A DNA stretch of 64,000 nucleotides from Flavivirga aquimarina (lineage in GTDB: Bacteria > Bacteroidota > Bacteroidia > Flavobacteriales > Flavobacteriaceae): assembly GCF_030540835.1 (NCBI RefSeq), contig NZ_JAUOEK010000142.1, positions 62,001-126,000 on the forward strand. Reading direction: 5' to 3'. The notes under the pieces were generated by a model. It made no database searches, was not told the DNA's origin, and saw nothing but the letters and a program-made list of their open reading frames with translations. How positions within the stretch are numbered: the first letter of the stretch is position 1; each line of letters opens with the position of its first letter. Positions 54,971-62,610 of the stretch are shown here, one piece after another. The position numbers were made by a program, and so were the translations under genes.

Positions 54971-55450
54971 TTACAAATTTTTAAATATAGAATGCATTAA
55001 TCGTTTTTTATCATTTATGCTTTCTTCTAGAGATATCATAGTTTCTGTTCTGTATACACCTTCGATGTCATCTAAAAGAAAAATAATCTCTTTAGCATGT
55101 TCTGTGCTTTTAGCTCTGATTTTACAAAAAATGTTAAATTTTCCTGTAGTAATATGTGCAACAGTGACATATGGAATTTCATTAATGCGCTCTAAAACAA
55201 ACTTAGTTTGAGACGTATTATTTAAATACACACCTACGTATGCTATAAATGAATAACCAAGTTTTTTATAATCTAACATTAATGAAGAGCCTTTAATAAT
55301 TCCAGATTCTTCCATTTTTTTAACACGAACATGTACAGTTCCTGCAGAAATTAATAGCTTTTTTGCAATATCTGTAAATGGTATTCTTGTATTATCTATT
55401 AGCATATCAAGAATTTGGTGGTCGATTTCGTCTAATTTAATTTTCCCCAT
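54971..55450 (-). CDS. Lrp/AsnC family transcriptional regulator
   Basis: This 159-residue protein has an N-terminal winged helix-turn-helix (DEIDHQILDMLIDNTRIPFTDIAKKL, with LLISAGTVHVRVKKMEESGII as the recognition part) and a C-terminal ligand-binding RAM domain (SFIAYVGVYL and TGKFNIFCKIRAKSTEHAKE). The family regulates amino-acid metabolism by forming octamers around DNA. TATTTTTG (complement of 55475-55482) is a likely -7 element 25 bp upstream. The gap around it contains several ATAATTAAT-like inverted stretches that could be autoregulatory. The peptidase gene upstream is on the same strand. Confidence 0.93.
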   Translation of the reverse strand: MGKIKLDEIDHQILDMLIDNTRIPFTDIAKKLLISAGTVHVRVKKMEESGIIKGSSLMLDYKKLGYSFIAYVGVYLNNTSQTKFVLERINEIPYVTVAHITTGKFNIFCKIRAKSTEHAKEIIFLLDDIEGVYRTETMISLEESINDKKRLMHSIFKNL

Positions 55451-55520
55451 AATTAATTATTCTTAAATAAAAACCAAAAATAATACATTTTCATTAATAA
55501 TTACGCATAATTAATATGTT

Positions 55521-56678
55521 TTATTTCGATAATAATGCGATTTTATCATTATTTATTATTACGAAAACGTTTTCGTAATTAATTTTAACCAGTTGGTTAT
55601 CCATACCAAACACCTCAAACCCTTTGGCATCTATTTCTTTATGACCATATAATGAGTTTAATTTTTCAATTTTTTCAATTTTTGGAATGAATTCAATTTT
55701 TCCATTAATCAGTTTTTCCTGATATTGGATTGCAATGTCATTCATTTTTTCATTTGAATCATTCGCTACTTTAGCGTTTCTTATAATAATATCGTGAAAA
55801 CACTTTTCATTTTCTGGAATTTTAAAATAAGACTCATAATGATGCCCAGTTACTATATTATTAGAAATATAGCTTAATGAGGAGATATACGATATATAAA
55901 TAAGCTCACGTGTTATTTCACGCTCATAGTCATTTTTATAATGGCCGGCCTCAAACAGAATTGTTGGAATATTTTCATTTTGAAAAGTATCACCGACGCA
56001 ATTTAAGTTAAATGCATCATCATACACTCCTACTTGATTTGGAATAATCTTTTGTAAAATATCATTCATAACTCCTATAACTTCCATAGCAATCTTTCTG
56101 TTAGAAGTTATGGTACAAGCTTCATCCTGCGCTGGTGCTAAAAACGATACTGTAGCAGATTTATTAACAGTACCAGCACTAAAAATAGTGCGTTGGCCGT
56201 GTAAATTATAACAAAAATGAGGTTTAAACGATTCAAAAACTGTTCTCAAAACCCGGCTTTCTGGTTGTGATAAGTTTTGAGCATCTCGATTTAAATCTAC
56301 ATTATTGGCGTTAACTCGTGTATAAGCTTCAGCGCCATCCGGATTTAGTATAGGTATAATATATAAGGTACAGGCCTTTAAAACATGTTTAAGATGCCCA
56401 TTTTTATTTAAAAAGGTGTTTAACAGATCAAATAGTGCTTTAGTAGTGGTAGATTCATTGCCATGCATCTGAGACCACATTAAAATTCGTTTATTGCCTT
56501 CACCTATTTTCAACCCATAAATAGAGTTGTTTAAAACTGATTTACCAACGGTTTTTATCTCTATATGGTTTTCTAAATTGTTTAAGAGAGGTTCTATGTG
56601 TTTATTAGTTATATAACGATGAAATAAGTTAGGTTCCTTGTGTTTTAAAAATAATGATTTTATGTCTTGTACTTGCAT
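55521..56678 (-). CDS. M14 family zinc carboxypeptidase
   Basis: This 385-residue protein has the zinc-ligand motif His72-x-x-Glu75 in SQMHGNEST and the third ligand His160 in YNLHGQR. The substrate-binding NPDGAEAYTRVNANNVDLNRD (112-132) and the general-base region ILFEAGHY are present. No signal peptide is visible, so it may be cytoplasmic, which is less usual for M14 enzymes. The start is 18 bp from a minus-strand TACATTTG promoter element, giving a very short leader. It is followed on the same strand by the Lrp-type regulator. Confidence 0.9.
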   Translation of the reverse strand: MQVQDIKSLFLKHKEPNLFHRYITNKHIEPLLNNLENHIEIKTVGKSVLNNSIYGLKIGEGNKRILMWSQMHGNESTTTKALFDLLNTFLNKNGHLKHVLKACTLYIIPILNPDGAEAYTRVNANNVDLNRDAQNLSQPESRVLRTVFESFKPHFCYNLHGQRTIFSAGTVNKSATVSFLAPAQDEACTITSNRKIAMEVIGVMNDILQKIIPNQVGVYDDAFNLNCVGDTFQNENIPTILFEAGHYKNDYEREITRELIYISYISSLSYISNNIVTGHHYESYFKIPENEKCFHDIIIRNAKVANDSNEKMNDIAIQYQEKLINGKIEFIPKIEKIEKLNSLYGHKEIDAKGFEVFGMDNQLVKINYENVFVIINNDKIALLSK

Positions 56679-56695
56679 ACTGTTTTTTTATGCTA

Positions 56696-56703
56696 CAAAT
56701 GTA
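56696..56703 (-). promoter_or_regulatory. Predicted -7 element TACATTTG for the M14 peptidase gene
   Basis: The complement of 56696-56703 reads TACATTTG, a perfect TAnnTTTG. A TTG on the same strand (complement of 56720-56722) lies 16 bp upstream. The first GTTTAC repeat (complement of 56701-56706) overlaps it, so a regulator bound there should block transcription. Confidence 0.55.
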
Positions 56704-56966
56704 AACATTTACAAATTCACAATTGTAAACTATAAAAATATAAGATTTGTTTACATCTTTATACAGACATTTAGCCTTTAAACACTGTTTGTTTACTGAA
56801 TTTATTACAATTAATTGTAAAATACATAAATATCTGTTTACTAGTTGATTAATGCGTATTATATAAAGTAAATATTCTAATAAAAATCAAATATATTACA
56901 ATAAACACCCATTTTAAAAGTTATATTGTTACATTTGTAATCGTATACAATTTTAATCTGTTTACA
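56701..56966. repeat. Array of GTTTAC/GTAAAC motifs in the divergent M14-XRE gap (candidate operators)
   Basis: Six copies of the hexamer are seen: GTAAAC at 56701 and 56725, and GTTTAC at 56749, 56791, 56836 and 56960. The first three are exactly 24 bp apart. The region also has a perfect 16-bp palindrome TTACAATTAATTGTAA (56805-56820) and TTACATTTGTAA (56929-56940), whose arms are inverted repeats. Two sites overlap or abut the predicted -7 elements and the XRE start codon. They look like binding sites for a dimeric repressor, the obvious candidate being the XRE protein encoded next door. Confidence 0.5.
56930..56937 (+). promoter_or_regulatory. Predicted -7 element TACATTTG for the XRE regulator gene
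   Basis: TACATTTG is a perfect TAnnTTTG located 29 bp before the ATG at 56967. It lies inside the inverted repeat TTACATTTGTAA (56929-56940). No well-spaced TTG was found. The arrangement mirrors that of the divergent peptidase promoter. Confidence 0.5.
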
Positions 56967-57344
56967 ATGATAAACATAGGTGATTTTATAAGCAGGCTGC
57001 AAAAAATAATAGATTACTATGGTGAATCTGCTTCCTCCTTTGCTGAAAAAATTGGAGTACAACGTTCTAGTATTTCACATATCCTATCTGGTAGAAATAA
57101 ACCCAGTTTAGATTTTATTTTAAAAATCCTTTCTGCCTACCCTGAAGTGGATTTGTATTGGCTATTTAATGGTAAAGGTGAGTTTCCATCAAAAAGTGAA
57201 TTTAAACCAACTAAAAGAGAAACGGATCTGTTCTCTATAAACGAAGAATTGAAAACTGAAGCTACTAGCAAAAAAGAAAAAAAGGAGGTAGAACGTATCG
57301 TTATTTTTTATTCTGATGGAAGTTTTAAAAATTATCAGAATTAG
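56967..57344 (+). CDS. XRE-family helix-turn-helix regulator
   Basis: This 125-residue protein has an N-terminal HTH domain (residues about 4-60) with YGESASSFAEKIGVQRSSIS, HILSGRNKPSLDFILKIL and YWLFNGKGEFP, the usual Cro/CI-type pattern of flavobacterial regulators. A Lys/Glu-rich linker leads to a short C-terminal strand RIVIFYSDGSFKNYQN. The promoter region carries several GTTTAC-type repeats, one abutting the start codon, suggesting negative autoregulation and control of the divergent M14 peptidase. The regulated stimulus is unknown. Confidence 0.88.
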   Translation: MINIGDFISRLQKIIDYYGESASSFAEKIGVQRSSISHILSGRNKPSLDFILKILSAYPEVDLYWLFNGKGEFPSKSEFKPTKRETDLFSINEELKTEATSKKEKKEVERIVIFYSDGSFKNYQN

Positions 57345-57357
57345 TATTATTCTTTAG

Positions 57358-57365
57358 TAAATTTG
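57358..57365 (+). promoter_or_regulatory. Predicted -7 element TAAATTTG
   Basis: TAAATTTG matches TAnnTTTG and lies 16 bp before the ATG of the small lipoprotein gene and 13 bp after the XRE stop. The expected TTG 17-23 bp upstream was not found, so the element is only a candidate. Confidence 0.4.
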
Positions 57366-57381
57366 CAGCTAAATTTATAAT

Positions 57382-57753
57382 ATGAGATTTCTGTTCCTAA
57401 TTATTCTACTAGTATCTATGGGTAGCTGTTATGAAACAACCCGTAATTGCAAAGATTATAAAATAGGTGAGTTTTACAGTGAAGTAATCATTAATGATGA
57501 ATTATTTAAATCTAAATTTAAACGCACAGAAACTTTACAAATTGAAACTTATAATAACAAGATAGATTCATCTAAACTACGTTGGATTAATGACTGCGAG
57601 GTTGTTTTTAAAACAATCAATCCTAAAAACATGGCAGAACAAAAAGATATTCATTTAAAAATTTTAACTACAACAGACTCTTCCTATACTTTTGGGTATT
57701 CTTATGTAGGTGAAACAAAGAAACAAAAAGGTATAGCTTACAAAGTTAAATAA
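57382..57753 (+). CDS. Small putative lipoprotein of unknown function
   Basis: This 123-residue protein starts with a short lipoprotein signal (MRFLFLIILLVSMGSC), placing the lipidated cysteine at residue 16. The mature part is rich in charged residues, with CKDYKIGEFYS and LRWINDCEVVFKT, and looks like a small beta-rich domain with two or three extra cysteines. I do not recognise a family with known function. Similar small lipoproteins are widespread in Flavobacteriaceae. It converges with the next gene, with only 3 bp between their stops. Confidence 0.75.
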   Translation: MRFLFLIILLVSMGSCYETTRNCKDYKIGEFYSEVIINDELFKSKFKRTETLQIETYNNKIDSSKLRWINDCEVVFKTINPKNMAEQKDIHLKILTTTDSSYTFGYSYVGETKKQKGIAYKVK

Positions 57754-57756
57754 GCA

Positions 57757-58257
57757 TTAATAAAACGGATATAAAAAAGATTCAACTAAATTGAATTTAA
57801 GCTGCTTATCTTCTGTTATTTCATAGGTTAAAAAGATTTCACCCCAAAATTCTCCATCCGAAAAATCGGCAATTATCCATTTATGATTTAGCATTTTTAC
57901 AGTATTAATCAGTATTTTTCTACCTTCACTGGCCGCATACGGTACTATAGGATGCTCTCCTTTAACTTCATTTAATTTGTAAAGTTCATCTTTAATAAAG
58001 GGAATTAATTCGGACACATTGTACCCATCATTTTCAAAATAACTAATAGCATCCTCGTTTCTATCTAAATTAAAATGCGAGACTTCTAAAATGTCATCTT
58101 GCAAAACAGCTACCGAATCCTTATATTTTTTTATTACTTCTGTCTGAGTTACTAGCTTACTATTTATATCTTCAAATACACGCTTTGAGTTTACATACTG
58201 AAATAAAACCAGTAATGCTGCAAAAACGAATAAATACATAAAAATCCTTTGTTTCAT
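57757..58257 (-). CDS. Unknown single-pass membrane protein
   Basis: This 166-residue protein has an N-terminal membrane helix (about 5-23), a short coiled-coil-like stretch (FEDINSKLVTQTEVIKKYKDS) and a globular C-terminal part with WIIADFSDGEFWGEIFLTYEI. No catalytic motif is recognised. Its start lies 10 bp downstream of the metallo-hydrolase stop on the same strand, so the two probably share a transcript. It may be exported and anchored, facing the periplasm. Function unknown. Confidence 0.72.
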   Translation of the reverse strand: MKQRIFMYLFVFAALLVLFQYVNSKRVFEDINSKLVTQTEVIKKYKDSVAVLQDDILEVSHFNLDRNEDAISYFENDGYNVSELIPFIKDELYKLNEVKGEHPIVPYAASEGRKILINTVKMLNHKWIIADFSDGEFWGEIFLTYEITEDKQLKFNLVESFLYPFY

Positions 58258-58267
58258 AAAATCTAAT

Positions 58268-59029
58268 TTAAATTGTTATTTCTAAACCATCATAAGCTAA
58301 AAAAACATGTTTAGGCAATATCTTCTCTATCTCTTCATGAAATCCGAGTAAATGACTAATATGGGTTAAGTAAGCTGTTTCTGGTTTTACTTTATCAATA
58401 AACTGTAATGCTTCTTCTAAATTAAAATGCGAACGATGCGAATCTATCCTTAAAGCATTAACAACTAAGACTTTGACTCCTTTAATTTTTTTAATTTCTT
58501 TATTAGTTACCGTTTTCATATCTGTTAAATATGCAAAGTCATTAAATCTAAACCCAAACACCTGCAATGTATCATGTAGGCCATTTACAGGTACTACTTC
58601 TAAATTTTTCAATTTAAATGGTTTGTTTTTTATCCTGTTCGTAATAACAGTAGGCGCTCCTGGATATTTATTTTTAGTAGCAAAAATATAATCAAACCTC
58701 TTGTGCAAAGATTTCAATACACGTTTATGCGCATAAATAGGAATATCACCTTGCCTAAAGTAAAATGGTCTAATGTCATCTAAGCCTAATACATGATCTG
58801 AATGTTCATGTGTAAAAACTATACCATCAATAGTTTCGCATCCTGCTCTTAACATTTGATACCTAAAATCGGGACCACAATCAATAACATACTTATAAGT
58901 ATCCCATGCTACTAAAACAGAAACACGCAATCGCTTGTCTTTCGGGTTTGTACTTAAGCAAACAGGATGACTGCTTCCAATTATTGGAATTCCTTGTGAT
59001 GTTCCTGTTCCAAGAAAGGTTATTTTCAA
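58268..59029 (-). CDS. MBL-fold metallo-hydrolase (PhnP-like group)
   Basis: This 253-residue protein begins MKITFLGTGTSQGIP, the strongly conserved start of this group, but the start codon is TTG: no ATG or GTG lies between it and the upstream in-frame stop, and the next Met is deep in the protein. The metal site is His74-x-His76-x-Asp78-His79 in TEHSDH (THEHSDHVLGLDD). Further ligands are in YLTDMKTV and THISHLLGFHEE. PhnP acts as a cyclic phosphodiesterase in phosphonate use, but no other phosphonate genes are present, so the substrate is open. TATTTTTG (complement of 59046-59053) may be its -7 element. Confidence 0.9.
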   Translation of the reverse strand: MKITFLGTGTSQGIPIIGSSHPVCLSTNPKDKRLRVSVLVAWDTYKYVIDCGPDFRYQMLRAGCETIDGIVFTHEHSDHVLGLDDIRPFYFRQGDIPIYAHKRVLKSLHKRFDYIFATKNKYPGAPTVITNRIKNKPFKLKNLEVVPVNGLHDTLQVFGFRFNDFAYLTDMKTVTNKEIKKIKGVKVLVVNALRIDSHRSHFNLEEALQFIDKVKPETAYLTHISHLLGFHEEIEKILPKHVFLAYDGLEITI

Positions 59030-59064
59030 TTGTATAAGTTTTGCACAAAAATAGCGTTATTTTT

Positions 59065-59093
59065 TTGTTTGCTATACATATTTAATACCTTTG
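59065..59093 (+). promoter_or_regulatory. Predicted Bacteroidota promoter (TTG-N18-TACCTTTG)
   Basis: TTG at 59065-59067 (in a T-rich TTTTTTG) is followed after 18 bp by TACCTTTG at 59086-59093, the best -33/-7 match in the window. Transcription would start near 59100, giving a leader of about 20 bases before the ATG at 59120. This also shows that the in-frame extension upstream of 59120 is not coding. Confidence 0.75.
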
Positions 59094-59119
59094 TAGACGT
59101 ACAAATAACCAGTTATTAT

Positions 59120-60580
59120 ATGGAAATAACCATAAAAGGTGATAAAGAATTCAATGATGTTCCATCATTGAAATCGAAAGCACTTCGTATTAATTTAAAC
59201 GAAAATATTTACGGCACATTTGCAGAAATTGGAGCAGGTCAAGAAACTTGTCGTCATTTTTTCAGAGCTGGAGGTGCGTCAGGAACTATTGCAAAAGCTA
59301 TGTCTGCGTATGATAAAGATTTTAGTGATGCCGTTTATGGTGCAGAGGAAGATAGTCGTTATGTAACTGAAGCTCGTTTAAGAAAGATGCTTAGTCATGA
59401 AATGGATCTTATGGAAACTAGGTTGACACGAGAGAAGCATCCAAATAAAATATTTTTCACATACGCTAACACTGTTGCTACCATAGATTTCGCCAAACAA
59501 TTTAAAGGACATGGTTGGGTAGGTCTTAAATATCAGGTTGAAGCTACAGGAGATTATAATGAAATTATTTTGCACCTTCGTTTTAAAGAAACCGATGCAC
59601 GTTTGCAACAAGAAACACTAGGTGTATTGGGTACAAACCTCATTTATGGAGCGTTTTATAAACATAATAAGCCAAAAAAATTACTACGCTATTTATATGA
59701 TCACTTAGACAAAGATCAACTAGAGATTGATACCATTAATTTTTCCGGACCTGCTTTTGAAAATGTCGATAACCGATTAATGAGCTTGCAGCTTGTTAAA
59801 AACGGTATGACTGATGCCGTTGTTTTTGGCCCAGATGGGACAAACGTGCTTCCTGCTAGGGTTTTTTACAAAAAAAACATATTAGCCTTACGCGGTAGTT
59901 TTAGACCCGTAACCAAGGTAAATATGGCTATGTATGAGAAGTCGTATGATATGTTTATTAAGGAAAATAAAGTTAACCCGGATAAAACTGTAGTTGTTTT
60001 TGAAATCACATTATCTAATTTAAGAGCAGAAGGAGAAATTGATGAACAAGATTTTATAGATAGAGCAGATTTATTATGCTCGTTAGGGCAATCTGTAATG
60101 ATTTCTAATTTTCAAGAGTACTATAAGGTTGTTGAGTATTTCTCAAACTACACCAAAGCCAGAATGGGCTTAGCTATGGGAGTGAGTAATCTAGTCGATA
60201 TTTTTGACGAAAAATACTATCGCCATATAAGTGGAGGAATCCTTGAAGCTTTCGGAAAATTATTTTTCAAAGATTTAAAAGTTTATCTGTATCCTATGCT
60301 TGATCCTAAAACCGGTGAACTAATTAATAGTGAAAATTTAAAAGTATACCCACGTATGAAAGAATTGTATAAATTCTTTAAATACAATGGGAAAGTAATC
60401 GATATAGAAGATTACGACACTAGTATAATGAATATCTTCTCTCGTGAAATTTTGAGTATGATTTCTGAAGGTGATCGTGGTTGGGAAGACATGGTACCGG
60501 AAGGAACTGCAGATTTAATTAAGGATTATCGCTTGTTTGGATATACCAGAAAACCTTTAACCTTGACTAAACGTAAATAG
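59120..60580 (+). CDS. Large conserved Bacteroidota protein of unknown function
   Basis: This protein has 486 residues from the ATG at 59120 (MEITIKGDKEFNDV). An in-frame extension back to 59030 would include the promoter and is rejected. Features include NLNENIYGTFAEIGAGQETCRHFFRAGGASG, YGAEEDSRYVTEARL and a C-terminal FSREILSMISEGDRGWEDMVP. The sequence is well balanced and looks like a cytosolic enzyme. I recognise it as a widely conserved type in Bacteroidota but cannot name a proven activity. It is a monocistronic gene with its own strong promoter and terminator. Confidence 0.75.
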   Translation: MEITIKGDKEFNDVPSLKSKALRINLNENIYGTFAEIGAGQETCRHFFRAGGASGTIAKAMSAYDKDFSDAVYGAEEDSRYVTEARLRKMLSHEMDLMETRLTREKHPNKIFFTYANTVATIDFAKQFKGHGWVGLKYQVEATGDYNEIILHLRFKETDARLQQETLGVLGTNLIYGAFYKHNKPKKLLRYLYDHLDKDQLEIDTINFSGPAFENVDNRLMSLQLVKNGMTDAVVFGPDGTNVLPARVFYKKNILALRGSFRPVTKVNMAMYEKSYDMFIKENKVNPDKTVVVFEITLSNLRAEGEIDEQDFIDRADLLCSLGQSVMISNFQEYYKVVEYFSNYTKARMGLAMGVSNLVDIFDEKYYRHISGGILEAFGKLFFKDLKVYLYPMLDPKTGELINSENLKVYPRMKELYKFFKYNGKVIDIEDYDTSIMNIFSREILSMISEGDRGWEDMVPEGTADLIKDYRLFGYTRKPLTLTKRK

Positions 60581-60600
60581 TTACATACAACTTATATAAA

Positions 60601-60643
60601 AGGCTGCCTGAAAATTATTATAATTATGGGCAGCCTCTTTTTT
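60601..60643. terminator. Intrinsic terminator
   Basis: AGGCTGCC (60601-60608) and GGCAGCCT (60629-60636) form a perfect 8-bp GC-rich stem. The 20-base AT-rich interior can extend pairing, and a T-run follows on the plus strand. It ends the gene at 59120-60580 and lies just beyond the stop of the converging bcp gene (60642). Confidence 0.85.
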
Positions 60644-61094
60644 ATTCTAATATTTGGGCTGTATGTATTTTAGCCTTTACTTTATCGATCACTTTTTCAA
60701 TAACCCCATTTTCATTAATAACAAAAGTAATGCGGTGAATACCATCAAAAGTACGACCCATAAATTTTTTCTCTCCCCAAACACCAAAAGCATTAATAAG
60801 CTCTTTGTCAACATCAGCTAATAAGGGGTACGGGAAATTAAATTTCTTTTTAAAGTTTAATTGTTTTCTTTCAGTATCTGCACTAACTCCTAAAATTTCA
60901 TAGCCCTGTTCTTGTAAAACAGTATATTCGTCCCGTAAGTTACAAGCCTCTACAGTACAAGTTGGTGTGTTTGCTTTTGGGTAAAAGAAAACCACTAATT
61001 TTTTACCTTTAAAATCTGATAATTTAACCGTATTTCCTTGTTCGTCTAAAGCTTCAAAATTTGGTGCCTTATCTCCTACTTTTAATGTGTTCAT
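60642..61094 (-). CDS. bcp: Thioredoxin-dependent thiol peroxidase (Bcp/PrxQ)
   Basis: This 150-residue peroxiredoxin reduces hydroperoxides. The peroxidatic Cys46 lies in NTPTCTVEACNLRD, with Cys51 five residues later as the resolving cysteine, the classical PrxQ/BCP pair. The start (MNTLKVGDKAPNFEA) and the FDGIHRITFVINENG segment match the family length and fold. It is divergent from the endonuclease III gene, with 35 bp between the two start codons. Confidence 0.95.
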   Translation of the reverse strand: MNTLKVGDKAPNFEALDEQGNTVKLSDFKGKKLVVFFYPKANTPTCTVEACNLRDEYTVLQEQGYEILGVSADTERKQLNFKKKFNFPYPLLADVDKELINAFGVWGEKKFMGRTFDGIHRITFVINENGVIEKVIDKVKAKIHTAQILE

Positions 61095-61100
61095 ATTTTA

Positions 61101-61108
61101 TAACTTTG
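61101..61108 (+). promoter_or_regulatory. Predicted -7 element TAACTTTG for nth
   Basis: TAACTTTG matches TAnnTTTG and ends 21 bp before the ATG at 61130. No well-spaced TTG was found. It sits in the 35-bp gap between the divergent bcp and nth genes. Confidence 0.5.
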
Positions 61109-61129
61109 TTACTGCTAAAATACAAACGA

Positions 61130-61789
61130 ATGACCAAACAAGAAAGCGTAAACTTTGTTATTAATACATTATATAAGCTTTACCCAGAAATCCCTATTCC
61201 ATTAGATCATAAAGATCCTTACACCCTATTAATAGCAGTGTTAATGTCTGCTCAGAGTACAGATGTTAGGGTTAATAAAATAACGCCATTGCTCTTTGAA
61301 AAAGCTGACAATCCTTATGATATGGTTAAGCTTTCTGTAGAAGAAATAAGAGATATTATAAAACCGGTAGGTTTATCTCCAATGAAAAGCAAAGGTATTT
61401 ATGGTTTATCAAAAATACTTATAGAAAAATATAATGGCGAAGTACCTCAAAGCTTTGAAGCTTTAGAGGATTTACCTGCTGTGGGACATAAAACCGCTAG
61501 TGTTGTTATGTCTCAAGCTTTTGGTATCCCTGCTTTTCCTGTAGATACACACATACATAGACTTATGTATCGATGGAACTTAAGTAATGGTAAAAATGTT
61601 GTACAAACAGAAAAAGATGCAAAAAGGTTGTTTCCAAAAGAGTTATGGAATGATTTACATCTTCAAATTATTTGGTATGGCAGAGAATATTCGCCAGCAA
61701 GAGGTTGGGATCTAGATAAAGATATTATAACAAAAACGATTGGAAGGCGGTCTGTTATAAATGAATACAACAAACTAAAAAAGTCCTAA
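61130..61789 (+). CDS. nth: Endonuclease III-family DNA glycosylase without iron-sulfur cluster
   Basis: The start is at the ATG at 61130 (MTKQESVNFV); a longer reading frame overlaps bcp and is rejected. The 219-residue protein has the helix-hairpin-helix DLPAVGHKTASVVM with catalytic Lys121, and FPVDTHIHRL with Asp139, so base-excision activity on oxidised pyrimidines is expected. The C-terminal region that normally holds the four-cysteine cluster reads YGREYSPARGWDLDKDI, and the whole protein contains no cysteine. It is divergent from bcp and ends in a hairpin that overlaps its stop codon. Confidence 0.93.
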   Translation: MTKQESVNFVINTLYKLYPEIPIPLDHKDPYTLLIAVLMSAQSTDVRVNKITPLLFEKADNPYDMVKLSVEEIRDIIKPVGLSPMKSKGIYGLSKILIEKYNGEVPQSFEALEDLPAVGHKTASVVMSQAFGIPAFPVDTHIHRLMYRWNLSNGKNVVQTEKDAKRLFPKELWNDLHLQIIWYGREYSPARGWDLDKDIITKTIGRRSVINEYNKLKKS

Positions 61790-61814
61790 TACAATGAATA
61801 TGCACTAGGACTTT
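61780..61814. terminator. Hairpin terminator overlapping the nth stop codon
   Basis: AAAGTCCTA (61780-61788) and TAGGACTTT (61806-61814) form a perfect 9-bp stem with a 17-base loop. The left arm includes most of the nth TAA stop (61787-61789). On the minus strand the stem is followed by a T-rich stretch, so it should also terminate the small gene and sigma-factor transcript from the right. Confidence 0.7.
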
Positions 61815-61821
61815 CGGAATT

Positions 61822-61968
61822 TTAATTTAGAAGCGCTTCAAACTTCTTTTTATTACAATTTATAACACTTAAAGCCTTAGAGTAATTTAGAAGAAAATTA
61901 ACCGTTTCTTCCCTCGGTTCATGTTCATTTAAATTTTTAATAGAATTTTCAGAGTAAATTTTCGCCAT
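61822..61968 (-). CDS. Small 48-residue protein downstream of the sigma factor
   Basis: A short gene encodes a 48-residue protein, MAKIYSENSI...KKKFEALLN, that is mostly helical, with a basic C-terminus and a NEHEPREET segment. It starts 57 bp downstream of the sigma-factor stop on the same strand and ends just before the hairpin terminator, so it is probably co-transcribed. The intact frame and position suggest a real gene. Its function is unknown; it is too short to be an anti-sigma factor with a membrane domain, though a small regulatory role is possible. Confidence 0.6.
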   Translation of the reverse strand: MAKIYSENSIKNLNEHEPREETVNFLLNYSKALSVINCNKKKFEALLN

Positions 61969-62025
61969 TTTAACAATTTATGGGTTTATACAAATTATTA
62001 ACGCAGCAAAATTATCTTTATTGTA

Positions 62026-62610
62026 TTAGTTTGTTAAAACAATATTATGCTTATCTATGATTTTTCTTAAATTAATTAAAGCATAACGCATTCTACCCAG
62101 AGCAGTATTTATACTAACACCTGTCTTATCTGAGATGTCCTTAAAACTCATATCATTATAAATACGCATCAATAAGACTTCTTTTTGATCCTCAGGGAGC
62201 TCATCTACTAAGCGTCTCACATCAGTTTCAACCTGTTCTTTAATAATACTCTTCTCTGCATTTAAGCTAGTATCACTGAGTACAGAAAAAATACTGAACT
62301 CTCCTGCATTATCAAATTTTGGCATTCTTTTGTTTTTTCTAAAGAAATCAATGACCAAGTTATGGGAAATTCTCATTACCCAAGGTAAAAACTTCCCTTC
62401 TTCATTATAAGCGCCGCGCTTAAGTGTCCGAATCACTTTTATAAAAGTGTCTTGGAAGATATCTTCTGCGACATCTCTATCATAAACCTTAGAATAAATA
62501 AAACTGTAAATTTTTTGTTTGTGCCTGGTGATAAGGATTTCTAAAGCACTTTCTTCACCTTTAATATAGTTACTAACCAAGTTAGCATCTGAAATAAATT
62601 CTTGTTGCAT
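62026..62610 (-). CDS. ECF-type RNA polymerase sigma factor
   Basis: This 194-residue protein has sigma region 2 (YSFIYSKVYDRDVAEDIFQDTFIKV and FLPWVMRISHNLVIDFFRK) and region 4 (LPEDQKEVLLMRIYNDMSFKDISDKTG, then INTALGRMRYALINLRK), separated by an acidic linker. The PxxF region 1.1 and region 3 of housekeeping sigma factors are absent, so this is an ECF sigma factor. No recognisable anti-sigma gene lies downstream; only the small 48-residue protein follows. A minus-strand TATATTTG (complement of 62718-62725) lies about 110 bp upstream. Confidence 0.94.
   Translation of the reverse strand: MQQEFISDANLVSNYIKGEESALEILITRHKQKIYSFIYSKVYDRDVAEDIFQDTFIKVIRTLKRGAYNEEGKFLPWVMRISHNLVIDFFRKNKRMPKFDNAGEFSIFSVLSDTSLNAEKSIIKEQVETDVRRLVDELPEDQKEVLLMRIYNDMSFKDISDKTGVSINTALGRMRYALINLRKIIDKHNIVLTN

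Noticed and set aside
59030-59119. 30-codon N-terminal extension of the 486-residue protein
   Set aside because: A near-consensus promoter lies inside it, and the extension looks like a chance hydrophobic segment.
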